DNA from: Bugula neritina
Taxonomy: Eukaryota; Bryozoa; Gymnolaemata; Cheilostomatida; Bugulidae
Reading direction: 5' to 3'
Assembly (NCBI GenBank): GCA_964035545.1
Contig: OZ037767.1
Location: forward strand, 28,501,628 to 28,565,627
Length of the DNA: 64,000 nt
Shown here: one piece after another, positions 1-15,000 of the stretch
How positions within the stretch are numbered: position 1 is the stretch's first letter
Layout: the number at the start of each line of letters is the position of its first letter
Made by a program: the position numbers and the translations under genes
Notes under the pieces: model-generated
Seen by the model: only the letters and a program-made list of their open reading frames with translations
What the model was told of the DNA's origin: nothing
The model's database searches: none

Positions 1-330
1 CCGCTTCCTTATATTTAAAAGTCCTATACCTTTAATCAAAACATAATTATATAAGTTATAAATTGCAATTATAATTATTTAGGAGCAGTGCTGGAGAATT
101 GAAATAGCCTATGTTCTTCTAATTTCTTTATAAATTTTGGTTTGTGGCGAGGGTTGGAATTATTGCAAAAACATAACTTGTTTTGCTACATTTTTAATTT
201 AGAACACAGGCTTTTCTCAATTTCTCCATTACTGCACCTACCTTACTTCATTTGCTGTATATTTATTATTTTTAAACAAACAATTTTGAATAAAGTTTCT
301 TTTTCAAATCCATTAATCTGACTCACTCAC

Positions 331-595
331 CACCAAGAATAAGCAGGAGCAGCAGAATGGTTGGAATTATGATACTTTCAGTACTTGCTAAAGGCTCTGC
401 TACACTTTCCGGCTCCGAAACTATTTCACCAAGATCTTCAGGTTTTGCACTACCTTCGGGTAGACTGATCACTTCTTTAGACAGTAATTCATATTCAGTG
501 TGATTGTTTTCTGACTTAGCTTCTGGTTCTGGCGACTGTGTGGCATTGCTTCTAGTCTCTAAAGCTACGCTGGCATCAGCTGTAACTTCTGCCAT
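331..595 (-). CDS. Partial gene: acidic ectodomain plus TM exon of a DUF4239-family paralogue (continues left of window)
   Basis: The open exon encodes about 88 residues rich in Glu, Ser and Pro and ends in a hydrophobic stretch (PTILLLLLILGG) cut by a strong donor, GGTG|GTGAGT, at 331/330, phase 1. Its last 55 residues align closely with the C-terminal part of exon 1 of the plus-strand gene at 31256-36585 (shared ESII.PTILLL, LPEGSA and SVAEP blocks), and the donor falls at exactly the same codon. By homology the missing exons to the left should encode the DUF4239 domain. It lacks the long acidic repeats of the other copy. The ATG at 595 is the first in frame, but the frame stays open about 45 bases further upstream, so the true start is uncertain. 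Confidence 0.6.
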
Positions 596-3009
596 CTTGT
601 AGGTCTCACTTACGGCTTCAAACCTTAGTGCCTTCTGGTTTCAGTGCTCTATATTTTGTAATTAGCTTTTCAAAACGTGTAGTGAAGTTCTGTTATATAC
701 ATTTGTATTGCCATTGATTAAAATTTCAAATGTTTATTAGTTTGAATACCATTGGTTCTGCAAAGTGATTAGTGACGTTATGCAACAGCTGACAAGTGCG
801 GAAATGGTGTGGATAGCAAAAGTGTCTCCATTGAGTTGAGTATTTCTTTCAATATATTCAACCTAGAAATCAATTCTAATATATTTACTTATAAAAGAAT
901 CTCAACAAGCATGAATAATGCAATTTAAAAATGCAGTTTCATGTAGATGAAACCAAATGTTTATAAATGGCTTGCCAAGTAGAGCATTTAGCACATTAAA
1001 GTTGAACTTTCTGATGAACTCTTTTTTTAAGTTATGTAACTTCACCACATGATTTTTTGTATCAAAGAATAATATAGAGAAATACTCAATGCAGTTGGCT
1101 TTTGTTATATTACCAGATGTTTGGGAACTCATAAGGTAAGAAAGCACTGAACATGTATGTGGTCTGGGGTACAATATGCCCACTACTAAAAGGAAATATA
1201 TTATTTTGCAAGCTGGCGTTGTTAAAAGTCTCATAATGTATTATTAAATATTAGATACCTTTAGAATTAATAATCTTTAAAACTTGTGAACTATTCTTTG
1301 AACAATATGGACAAAAATAACGTCCATGGAACTAGAGATACTGCAGCATTTTTAATTAAAACCAATGGGTGTTGATTAGTAAAATGTTCTACAGCATTTA
1401 CCATGATGGTATACATGACCTTTGGTCAAAATTATTTTAGTCATATAAAGATATTATTCAACAACAAAATGATGGCAACTAACATGTCTAACCATAAAAC
1501 TAAGGAGTCGAAGGTTAATGCTGATTTATTAGATATTGCTCAAGTTTCAACTGCCATCACTTTCTTCCATACACTTTGTTTATTGAAATCTTTAGTAGAG
1601 CTCTTTAAAATCATAAATAATTAAAAAACAACAGTTAGTACCTTTTAAATGGTGTTTTACGAATTCTAGACACCGCAATCGTCTTTAGATTATATTTCAA
1701 GTATAGAACAATGCATTAGTGTATAGCGTTTAGCGAGAATATTATATTATTATATATTATAATGATATATATTTTTCTTATTTCTTGAATTGCGGCCTGC
1801 CATAGAGTTATCTTTTCTTTATAATAAGTGCTTTGCAATGTCAAGGTCCGTTAATAAATCTTACCCAATGATATTACGGTTTCTGTTTACAAGCTGACAT
1901 GGCGGCGAAAAAAGCTTTAAATTAACCCAAGTCTGTGTCTTTCAATATTTCTGTTGAGAAACGTGTTAGCCATTTAGCTTTCTCGTGCTGAAGCTATATA
2001 AATCGAATAATTAATTTAATGTTAATATGGCCCAAAGGTATGATTACATATACTATTCAATTAGTTGACTGACAGCCTTCTAGTTCTTGGTTGATTATCA
2101 TTATTTCATTCATCATTCATGATTTAATTTTATTTGATTCATAATAATAATTTATTTGATTTTCATCTTGTACTTGTAGACTTTAAAACTCATTTTAGTC
2201 TTAGAGTTAAAAGTTTAGCTTTTAGACTGTTTAGCTTTTAGACTGTTTAGTGTTAGTATAAGCATTGTATTCAGTATTAATAGAATTAAACATAGCAATC
2301 TCGTACTGATACTGATAGTGATAGTATTACTATTACTATTAGTATTAGTATTATTATTTAGTTTTACTTGTACCTTTAGAGTTTAGTATTTAGTATTTAC
2401 AATAACTATTAGTAATACTATTTTACTTTCATTTTTAAAGTATTACTATTAGTGTTTAATTTCAGTTTTTTTACTTTGGTTTTAAGTTGAACATCTGCTT
2501 CAAGTTTAAAATCATACTAATTATAAACATGAAAATTAATCCTGAATATGATGCTCAATTGCCAAAATAAGAATATCTCATAAATATAGCATTCATATTG
2601 TTATTCCTATTAGAATTATTAATGACTATTACTATTGGTATTGTATTTATACTGACACTAGTAGAGTAATGCCGTAATGGTTATAGTTGATGCTATAAAT
2701 GTATGTTGAAATTTAAATTTCACATTCTAGGCCTATATCTGAAACTATTGTAAATTTTCAATTCTCTTTTTAGCATCACTAATGGTCCAGATCAGATATG
2801 AATCCCTGTCTTAGCACAAGTCTGTTATATTAGGCTTGACAGCTAACAGTAGACCACAACCACTTCTTAAATATATGTGTTTTACTCCTTTGTGGAAATT
2901 ATTTGTAAAGTAGTGTATTACATTTTTATTTTTTTTTGTAATAATACTTTTTAGTATTGCATGTTCTCAGCATTCTGTACAATGGACATAGTTGTAGTTG
3001 AAAATTAAA
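596..3009. other. Intergenic, AT-rich; no gene supported
   Basis: This stretch separates the minus-strand paralogue from the TALPID3-like start. It contains only short chance open frames and AT-rich simple sequence, for example runs of agtattactatt around 2300-2480. I see no clear promoter motif. Confidence 0.5.
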
Positions 3010-6000
3010 ATGGCAAGGGAAGAAATTTCAGATGAAAGTCTGTGGAAGCTATTCGAGAGTTCAACAAATGATTTGCTGTCACAATCTGTAATTAACAAAA
3101 CAAAACTGGCAGCTGAAGCTGTGATCAGTCGCAAGTCTCGGTCTGAAAGTACGCAGGAAAGGTCAGTGGCTGTGTAGTGGTGTTACAATTTAATAAACAA
3201 TAAATTATTTGCACCATGTGCTATGAATATCAAGTCAACCGGTCACTGTTGTCAGATGTAGTAGACAAATACATTGTTGTAGAGAAGCTGACAGATCTCA
3301 AAGCCCACTGGTGCTCACAAACTCACCTCCAGAAGCTGCATCACAACCCCGAACAAAGTCACATGCAGCTGGTGTTTCAGAAGCTCCACCTCGTAGCACA
3401 AGCCGCCCTCAGTTAGCCTCAGCTCTATCTGTAGATGAGCCTAAGTCCCCCACAGGTGATCTGGTCACGCCTACAAATAATTCACCTCCTCCGACAGATG
3501 ATGCTTTCGTACCGCATGTCTTGGACACAGTGGCTGAAGAGAGCAGTAGAGAATCTGTACTTTCTGGTAGGTAGCAATAGCTTATACCGGTGGTAGGTTG
3601 TGTTTCTTGCAATGGTTAAAAGTAAATACTAATAGTTTTTTTTAACTAGTCATATAAACATTTATTTTCTAATGATGATTCAGCAACTTTGTGTAAAGTT
3701 TTTTGGCAAGCTAACCACTAAACTTGTGCAATGTTGTAAAGTGCTAACAACTTCTTTATTCAGATTTTTCAGCTAATAAAGTGAAGGTGAAAGTAAAGAG
3801 TGTTAGAGAAATTGTCTCCCCGTTTGAAACTAGAATACAAGAAAATCAAGATAATGATGAGACAACTCCCCAAGTTGTGGATAGAAAAACTGCTGTAAGT
3901 TTGTTTCACAAGTTACTGTACTTTGTATTGAAATGGCAAGTCATATCTATGCTAAATATTAGTTCATAGTGTTGCAGCTTCAACATTTACACATAAAAAG
4001 ATTAAACAAGTTTATAGAATTATGTATATTTTTGAGAAAAATATTGTGATTTTTAGTTGTTTGCACTTGTAGACTAGATCTAAATTATGCCATTTTTTGC
4101 CCAATTATCTAGTCACCTGTTGGCTTTGAAGAAAAATAGAGTTTGTTTTTCTATCTACTGTTTTCTTGATATTTTTTAAACCATTTATTCATACTGAAAC
4201 ATGTGCACGAATTGAACAAATATTTTGCAGCAAAATCATTTACATTTTCTACTTGTTATCCTGTAGAGCATTAATTCATCAGACGGTTGCATGGAGACTA
4301 TCTCAGCGCCGATGCAGCCTGAGAACTGCAAATACACAGGAAGCATCCCTGGGGGCGTGTTTGTTACTGTGGAGAAACACACTCTAGATGGCGCTACAAT
4401 CTCTAGACACGTGTCTAGTACTCCTCTCTCGGCTAATGTTAAGTTGACTAGTGATGACCTTGATAAAGTGTCACAAGGTGCTAGTAGCTCCTCCTGTCAA
4501 AGTTCTTTCGACATTCCAGTTATTTCAGTAAGTGTGTTTGTCGACCAATAAAATAATTGTTCTGGAAAATTAATTTTACTATCGTGAAGGTTCTTTAACA
4601 TGTTATGTGCATCAAGTAATATTAAACGTTTCATATGTGGTTAGACTGAGTTTTGTCCAGTTCATTCTGGTGACCTTTTTTATAGTTTTACATTCTTTTT
4701 TAAACATGAAATTAATTGCTGATATATCTCCAGGCCTTGCTTGAACCAGGTGTGTGTTGGAACAGGTTGTATGTGTTTAGGTGAGATTTTATTAGTTGTA
4801 TATTGTAGTCAATTCTTGGTTAGATAGGTTCAGTATTCAATTTTTCTGCTCCTTTATGGAAATATCTCTTGTATTCATGTATATTTTCTATACTTACACT
4901 ATTCATGTACGTATCTTCTGTACAGCAGCATCCTGTAGTGAAGAGACTCTCAGACAAGCCTGAAGCTGCTGTTGGTGAGCGTGGAGGCAGCATAGACAAG
5001 GTGCTGCCGGAGAGAGACACGAGGATAGGGACGGGTATATCTCAGGGTAGAGGGAAGACAATGCTGACAAACCCGCAGCTCATGGGACAAGACGTTCAAG
5101 TGAGGCAGTATGAGCAGAGTGCCAGGCAAACCGCTGTCAGACATCTTCAGGCCAAACAGTATGTGATGTATATGTATTATATCTAGTAATACACTGTAGG
5201 TGTATAGTGTACATGTATATCTAGTAATATACTGTAGGTGTATAGTGTACATGTACATCTAGTAATACACTGTAGGTGTGATGTGTACATGTATATCTAG
5301 TAATACACTGTAGGTGTATAGTGTACATGTATATCTAGTAATATACTGTAGGTGTATAGTGTACATATATATCTAGTAATATACTGTAGGCGTAATGTGT
5401 ATATGTATATCTAGTAATACACTGTAGGTGTATTGTGTACATGTATATCTAGTAATATACTGTAGGTGTATTGTGTATATGTATTATATCTAGTAATATA
5501 CTGTAGGTGTGATGTGTACATGTATATCTAGTAATATACTGTAGGTGTATAGTGTACATGTACATCTAGTAATACACTGTAGGTATATTGTGTGCATGTA
5601 TATCTAGTAATACACTGTAGGTGTATTGTGTACATGTACATCTAGTAATATACTGTAGGTGTATTGTGTACATGTATATCTAGTAATATACTGTAAATGT
5701 ATATCTAGTAATATACTGTAAGTGTGTAGTGTACATGTATATCTAGTAATATACTGTAAGTGTATAGTGTACATGTATATCTAGTAATACACTGTAGGTA
5801 TATTGTGTGCATGTATATCTAGTAATACACTGTAGGTATATTGTGTACATGTACATCTAGTAATACACTGTAGGTGTGATGTGTACATGTATATCTAGTA
5901 ATATACTGTAGGTGTGAGACAAGAGTGCCTAAGAATACTTACTCTGTGCCAGTCAAAAGAGTGGTAAATCCAGACGATCTGAAAGCCGCTGGGACAGCTA

Positions 6001-9000
6001 GTGGTCATTCACCAACTTCACCTGGTGTCAGTGGCATTCTACCTGCTAAGAACATCACTGTAAGTACTGCGTGATATACTCGCTAGTTGTGTATTATATT
6101 ATACTCGCTAGTTGTGTATTATATTATACTCGCTAGTTGTGTATTATATTATACTCGCTAGTTGTGTATTATATTATACTCTCTAGTTGTGTATTATATT
6201 ATACTCGCTAGTTGTGTATTATATTATACTCGCTAGTTGTGTATTATATTATACTCGCTAGTTGTGTATTATATTATACTCGCTAGTTGTGTGTTATATT
6301 ATACTCGCTAGTTGTGTATTATATTATACTCGCTAGTTGTGTATTATATTATACTCGCTAGTTGTGTATTATATTATACTCGCTAGTTGTGTATTATATT
6401 ATACTCGCTAGTTGTGTATTATATTATACTCGCTAGTTGTGTATTATATTATACTCGCTAGTTGTGTATTATATTATACTCGCTAGTTGTGTATTATATT
6501 ATACTCGCTAGTTGTGTATTATATTATACTCGCTAGTTGTGTATTATATTATACTCGCTAGTTGTGTATTATATTATACTCGCTAGTTGTGTATTATATT
6601 ATACTCGCTAGTTGTATGTTATATTATACGCGCTAGTTGTGTATTATATTATACTCGCTAGTTGTGTATTATATTATACTCGCTAGTTGTGTATTATATT
6701 ATACTCGCTAGTTGTGTATTATATTATACGCGCTAGTTGTGTATTATATTATACTCGCTAGTTGTGTATTATATTATACTCGCTAGTTGTGTATTATATT
6801 ATACGCGCTAGTTGTGTATTATATTATACTCGCTAGTTGTGTATTATATTATACTCGCTAGTTGTGTATTATATTATACTCGCTAGTTGTGTATTATATT
6901 ATACTCGCTAGTTGTGTATTATATTATACTCGCTAGTTGTGTATTATATTATACTCGCTAGTTGTGTATTATATTATACTCGCTAGTTGTGTATTATATT
7001 ATACTCGCTAGCTGTGTATTATATTATACTCACTAGTTGTGTGTTATATTATACTCGCTAGTTGTGTATTATATTATACGCGCTAGTTGTGTATTATATT
7101 ATACTCGCTAGTTGTGTATTATATTATACTCGCTAGTTGTGTATCACCTGCCCAGAACACTGTCCCATCATGCAACCAGCTTCATGTCTAAAAATAGAAA
7201 TGGCAATGGAGGCTAGCCATTTTTATTTAGTTTTGGCTATTGATGATTAATTTTAAAACTAGTTTCCTATTCTGTTTTCAGATACAACATGAATTAGTAG
7301 GCTCCCAGTTCGCAACGTCTCTGATGGAGCGTCTAGCTGGTTTGGCAGCGGTTCCGGCAGCACAGACTGGTGGTAACCAGGAGCTGAAGGAAATCAAGTG
7401 CTTAGAGGGTAAACTGAAGGAGACAGAGGTTGAGCTGAGTGCTTTGAAGGAGCAAATGAGCCGTCAACAAGTTGACGATCAGGTGAGTTTTAATATTGTA
7501 CCTGAACTCTGGGAGTTAGTGTGTATCTCTCATACTAGTATACTTTGTTAGTTAGTGTATATCTCATACTAGTATACTCTGTTAGTTAGTGTATATCTCA
7601 TACTAGTATACTTTGTTAGTTACTGTGTGTTAATCACAATGCTACTACATACTGTCATGTTATGGTGAATCTACTGGTAGAACAAGCTGCTGATGGAATT
7701 AGTGCAGTCACAGAAAAACCTGAATAGTCAGCTTCTTGGCCTCAGATCTCTTGAACATCCCAAATCAAAGTTAGCGAGGGACGTAGTGTACAATCCCCTC
7801 GAAACACCTGCACCTAGATCTAAGCTCCCAGCAGCAGCCGAGAGGGAAGAGTCACCAACAGGTTTGCTAACTAAAATATGTCTAGACCGTGTTCCAGGCG
7901 TAGAGTCTGTCAGGTCGGGCGGTAGGTAGTAACTAATGTGCTTGTTTCTTCAGGGTTCATGGAACAAGTGGTCAGAAGCTACCCTTCTCCAATGTCTCCA
8001 CAAAAACCACATCATGTCTCCAGGTATGTCAGTTTCTCACTCACCTGTTTAAATGTGTCGACTCACTTTCCTCAACGTATCAAAATATGTTATGTCGATG
8101 TACTTTTCAATTGATGCGTATTTTTATTATGGATTTGAAATCAATATATCCTCAAGGTAAAGGTTCAACTCAACAATTTACAGGTCAGCTAAGGGTTTTA
8201 CTTCTCCTGAAAAAACTCGAAGAAAGACTTCACCCCCATCGAGTCCGGAGCATAGACTCGCTAAGAATAGGGAGTTATCTCCCGCCACTGCACAGAGAAA
8301 TATTGATGATATGATTCGACGAGAGAAGCTGCAGACGGAAACTAATCACCAGCTACATCTCTTACAAGGTGAGGGTCTCGGCTGGTGGCTCACCAACTCT
8401 GAGTCATTCAAATAGATTGAAATTAAAGTTTTTGTGCCAAAATGATTTCCCTTGTTTATAATAGTAATGAATGTATGCCTTCAAAAATCTCATTTGCTCA
8501 TGATCATTTGCTACCTTTAATTAATTTTTTGTGATTGGTTAATTTTTTCATGAAACTAGACAATGACTTCTTAAGTTGGATATGCCTATTGCTCATATAG
8601 TGTGTGAGTAGTTGACGTGTTAGACATCGTGTAGATAAAGTGGACAGACTGGTAGACGAACAGAGAATGCAGTCACTTCAAGTTGAAGAAGGTTTGAGGA
8701 GATCAGCTCCTATAGACCGCTATCTCAGTGACATGCGCACTATTAGGGAAGTCAACAGTCAGGTTCCCGTCAGGGACGCTCTCTCTCAGGCTAAACGAAA
8801 GAGTGCTAAGGTAACGATATTGATGTGATGTGCACAACTTTTTTCCCACAACAAAGGAGGAATGTTGAAAACGGGAAATTTTTTAATATTATCTTTAATA
8901 TGTCTATGTTTTGTTCACAAGTAGTTTTGTTGTTGAAACTGCCTGAAGTTAGGTCAAAACAATGGAGGGTTCGTACTTGTGACTTGTATTCATTTTTACA

Positions 9001-12000
9001 ACATAGACTCGGTAACTTTTGTGTCGCAGATTCGTAAATGTTTTCAGAAAGCCAAGAAAGATGATTTGGACATGACGTTTGTACAGGAAGAGGCGGAGAC
9101 CGTAACGTTAGCCACGCAGATTATGGAGAGACTATCTAAGCTGCGTAAGAGGAAGCAGCTTAGTGAAGACAACTTGGCTACTGTTATGGCTTTACGGGAA
9201 CGAGACCAGGCATACCTCAATATAGACGATGAGTTAGTCTTTTTTTTCCAGGCATTAAAGTTGTCTTCTCTTTTTGAATCAAACTAACTTTAGAAAACTA
9301 TGCATGTTAAACTTATTTTGCATATAACAAACTTAGTTTTGACTGCAGAATGTAAAGCTTGTGACAGAGTATTTGCTCTATAGATGTAGTTCTATGCTAT
9401 TTTCATTGCGTGAAATTGCATCACCCCTGCCTCTCTTACAGAGCGTGTGATGAGGAGGCACGGCTAAGGAAACTGGTCAAGTCTCATTTAGACAGAGCTG
9501 AGGCAGATGTGAAGGTGAATAGAACTGTGCTTCTGTTGACAGTGAATTGAATCAAATTGTTTTCCGTTGTTCCCATCAAGAATGTCTTTTCAAGTTCACC
9601 AAAATACTAAATTCCGTTAGCAGACTATAACGATAGAGTTGTCTTCTTTCTAGGTTCTCGGTAGTTGTATTTTTCGCTGCTACCAATTCCGTTAATTGTA
9701 TGTGATCTGATAATTCCACAGGTTTACTTATGCTTAGATATGGAATTTTCTAGAAGGAAACATACTTGGTCTGTCAGAAAGTTGTTTTCAGTCTTTATTT
9801 TGTCTTTTTGTGACTACAGAAGCAAGTATCTCAGATTGACTTCATACCCAAACCTTTGCACGATGTAAACGTGGCGTCTACACAGCCTCCCATCAAGTAT
9901 AAGACTGCAGCTCAAAGACTGAAGGCTATTCAAGCTAAGATTGACACCGGCATAGCCCGCAAACCTAAGATACCAGTAGATAAAGAAAATGTAAGCGATT
10001 CGTAGCCTTTATGCCATGTAGTATTGGTGTGTTCAACTTAACTGCACTAGCATAGCGAAAATTACAAGCCTATCTCTTACAATAATCTTGGTATTGCTCA
10101 AAACTCTAGACGGTATTTATTTTCTGCAGTCCTATTATGTATTGCGTTTTATATTCAATGCAGGAGCCTTTGGATCTTTATAAAGATGAGAATTATATAC
10201 GAAGGGTGTATGGGAAAGCCCTTTATCATTCACAGCGTAGGACTATAGAGAGAGCCAAGCCTGACCCTCCTACCCGGCCTGTTCCTTTCAAGAAAACTAC
10301 AGGTTGTATAACATTATTATATGTGACACACTTACTGAATAACACACTTACTGAATAACACACTTGCTGAATAACACACTTACTGAATAACACACTTACT
10401 GAATAACACACTTACTGAATAACACACATGAGTACTGAAGAGCAGGTAAAACGTGTGTTCAATGATAATTTTTATTAAAAAAAAATTTTCTGTTGATATA
10501 GTGCCAATAATTAATTGTGGAAGAATTTATGTACTTCATGCTCCAAAAAGTGTATAGTAAAATTTGTGTGTGAACAGGCAAAACTGTAAAATCAGAGAAA
10601 TCTCAGACAAAAGAAGACAAATCCAGTTTACTAAAAAAGGGCGCTATACTACAGAAACACAAACCAGCCAATCAGGTGCCAGTATCTAGTATAAAGAAGA
10701 TAACTCCGAAAGCTACTGTGTGTACAGGTATTTACCAACTAACTGTGTTATCAATAGAATTTCACTATTATAGAAAATCATAGCTGTTTAATTTCAGTTG
10801 CAAACCCAGCCTGCAGTTTCTGTATACTCCAGATTCTAGAGTATTACACTGGTTTGTAGGTGTATCACCCCCACAGGCTATTACACCCACCACAGTTCTG
10901 GGTTCAGGGATGAGAATAGAGCTAGAAGATCATACTAAGATGGTGTTTGATGTCCTCCCTCTGTCACAGTCTGAACTAAGAACTCAGTCTACCAAGAGTG
11001 ATGCTTCCGGGGGCCCAGCCGGTGACACCCTTAAATCCAGACATAGGAAGCAGTCGCCAGTTACAGTGGATAAAGGGCTATCATCTCCAGCATCTCTTTC
11101 GGTAGTTAGACTTAAAGCAGTTTCAACTTGGAATTCTCGTAATAGTTTTGTTGTTGCTCTAACTTCTATTGCTTCATTTGTAATGTTATTTTATAACTGA
11201 GAAAGGATGCCTGCTTTTATTAAATGGTATTTCGTGCTTTTAACTAACAGCAGTGAAACTCTATCCTCAATATTCACTAATGGCATTCGTGTTCTTCAAC
11301 AATATTGTGCAGTTTATACCTGTTACAGACACCTGCTACAGGTGTGTAGTTTGTACCTGTCACACACACACCTGGTACAAGTGTTGTCTTCATTGCATGC
11401 CCCTCTATTTTCTCATTACTCCCCTACCAACAACTTTTCTTCAGGAAAGTGACGCAAACGTCAACAACAATGCCAAGTCTGATAGAGACGTGTCCAGCGG
11501 AGCAGACAGGAAACAGGAAGAGACTGAAGATTCTGTCACCAGTGAATGGCAGGAGGTTAGTCGTGTGTTGTGAGTCATCCTCAAGGCTATGAGTCATAGG
11601 ATTTTTGTTTCTCAATCAGATAATCAGTAGCTAAAAGAAAGCTTTGTTTTCTGTTATAAACAAAGTGGTAAGATCTTTATAGTGAAAGTATTGTAATTTT
11701 GTCCATTGAGTATATTTTTGGTTGCTCACCAGTGTATGATTAGTTGTGGTCTAATAGTTGGCGCACTAGCCTAGTATGATCCATGTGTGCTAGGTCGTAG
11801 GTTTGAAGCTTGGTGGGGCCATCGAGTATGCCAGGAAAGCATCTGATTGTAACAGCTTCTGTGCTTCGGCAGAATTCCTTAGACCAAGTTGCCAGCTTGG
11901 TCTTGGTGGAGGCACAGCTCTTACTCTTCCCAAGGCCCTCGAAGAGAGTTATCATATTAATGAAGACTTTTTACAAAAATGATTTATTGTTTGCAGAGTG

Positions 12001-15000
12001 TTGAAGATTCAGCCAATCAGCAGCCAGCTCTAGTAATGACTGCTGACTCTCTGGACCTATCAGCTGTCACTCCAGTCGCAGCGCAGACTAAGAACGGTCA
12101 GGAAGGTCAAGGGCAGAGTCACTCTACACCAATAGATGTCGCCGACCAAAGCTATCTAGGCTTACATCAGCCACCGGTTGGTTTATTTCTCTAAGCTGAG
12201 AAATAGTTGATAGAAACGTCGATTCACTGTGGGTGTTCTATATGTTGCTTTAATATCATGTGTTCCCCTTGCAGTATCCTAGCTTTAATATATGTGCTCG
12301 TAGTGTGAGTGCACACACTGCTAGTTTATGTACTTCGTTATCACCATTTAAAAAGATTTAATAAAGTTGCTCAGCAAAATCAATTTTTGATGTATGAATG
12401 AGCATGCGTTAGTTCAACAAAATTTGCTCAACTTTCTCAGAAAATACTTTTGTTATTAATTTGGTTTTAAAATTTTTTGCTTGAACTATTAATTCTTAGT
12501 TTTTGTAAACTCAGTGTTCCAAACTTGAAGGTAATTTAATGTCATGAGTTTCTAGGCTGAAGCGATATATATATCTCATGTACTTAACTCGTAGCTTATC
12601 TATTGATAGCCAAGGGTGTGGGAGGAATTTGCTAACAGTTCCCCTCAGCAGTTATCATTGGATGATAAAAGTAGGTCAGATGACATCCTGACTCCGCCCA
12701 TTTCTCTCCCTGGTTATCAATATCGGCAGGTAACTTCCCTATGGCTCTAATGCTACTGTATTTTTCATGTTTTTATTTTCGGATTTAGATTTGCGAATGC
12801 CGAAGTATGTTTCCAATTTTTCCGTTGGTCCTGAAAATATTATATTATTTTGTATGCAGTAAAAATAAAGATTTGCTACTTTTGGTCAATAAGAATAAAA
12901 ATATTATAGTGTCTTGTAGCATGTGCTACATGATCTTCATTTTCTGGTGTCTGTTAATTGCAGAATGAGCAGGTGCCTGCAGCAAAGTTATTGCAGACAC
13001 CTGCTGTGAAGTATCAAGAGTTATATGGAGGTGTCAATTCACGGCAGGCTGGTGCAGGTGCTAGCAAGTATCCTCCCGAACAGTGGAATGTGGACCCTGT
13101 ATCTGAGAAACCTCTCTACGACCCCACTGAGATGGCAAACAGGGACTGGTTAGTTATTATATGTCTACACTATTACATGTCTATAATATTACATGTCTAT
13201 ACTATTACATGTCTATACTACTACATGTCTATACTACTACATGTCTATACTATTATATGTCTATACTATTATATGTCTATACTACTACATGTCTATACTA
13301 TTACATGGCTATACTATTATATGTCTATACTATTATATGTCTATACTACTACATGTCTATACTATTACATGTCTATACTACTACATGTCTATACTATTAC
13401 ATGTCTATACTACTACATGTCTATACTATTATATGTCTATACTATTATATGTCTATACTATTATATGTCTATACTACTACATGTCTATACTATTACATGT
13501 CTATACTATTACATGTCTATACTATTACATGTCTATACTATTATATGTCTATACTACTACATGTCTATACTATTATATGTCTATACTACTACATGTCTAT
13601 ACTATTACATGTCTATACTACTACATGTCTATACTATTACATGTCTATACTACTACATGTCTATACTATTATATGTCTATACTATTATATGTCTATACTA
13701 TTATATGTCTATACTACTACATGTCTATACTATTACATGTCTATACTACTACATGTCTATACTATTACATGTCTATACTACTACATGTCTATACTATTAT
13801 ATGTCTATACTATTATATGTCTATACTATTATATGTCTATACTACTACATGTCTATACTATTACATGTCTATACTATTACATGTCTATACTATTACATGT
13901 CTATACTATTACATGTCTATACTACTACATGTCTATACTATTATATGTCTATACTATTACATGTCTATACTATTATATGTCTATACTATTATATGTCTAT
14001 ACTACTACATGTCTATACTATTACATGTCTATACTACTATATGTCTATACTATTATATGTCTATACTACTACATGTCTATACTATTACATGTCTATACTA
14101 CTATATGTCTATACTACTACATGTCTATACTACTACATGTCTATACTATTACATGTCTATACTATTATATGTCTATACTATTATATGTCTATACTACTAC
14201 ATGTCTATACTATTACATGTCTATACTATTATATGTCTATACTATTATATGTCTATACTATTATATGTCTATACTACTACATGTCTATACTACTATATGT
14301 CTATACTACTACATGTCTATACTACTACATGTCTATACTACTACATGTCTATACTATTACATGTCTATACTACTACATGTCTATACTATTATATGTCTAT
14401 ACTACTACATGTCTATACTATTACATGTCTATACTATTATATGTCTATACTATTACATGTCTATACTATTACATGTCTATACTATTATATGTCTATACTA
14501 TTACATGTCTATACTATTACATGTCTATACTATTACATGTCTATACTATTATATGTCTATACTATTATATGTCTATACTATTATATGTCTATACTACTAC
14601 ATGTCTATACTACTATATGTCTATACTACTACATGTCTATACTACTACATGTCTATACTACTACATGTCTATACTATTACATGTCTATACTATTACATGT
14701 CTATACTATTACATGTCTATACTATTACATGTCTATACTATTACATGTCTATACTACTACATGTCTATACTATTATATGTCTATACTATTACATGTCTAT
14801 ACTATTATATGTCTATACTATTATATGTCTATACTACTACATGTCTATACTATTACATGTCTATACTACTATATGTCTATACTATTATATGTCTATACTA
14901 CTACATGTCTATACTATTACATGTCTATACTACTATATGTCTATACTACTACATGTCTATACTACTACATGTCTATACTATTACATGTCTATACTATTAT

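Noticed and set aside
902-1234. 110-codon minus-strand ORF starting with a signal-peptide-like MRLLTTPACKIIYFLLVVGI
   Set aside because: It could be a first exon for the partial DUF4239 paralogue, but no donor/acceptor pair I tried keeps frame with the exon at 595, and the remainder of the ORF is not protein-like.
1403-1624. 73-codon ORF upstream of the TALPID3-like gene
   Set aside because: It is AT-driven composition with no domain, splice or neighbour support.
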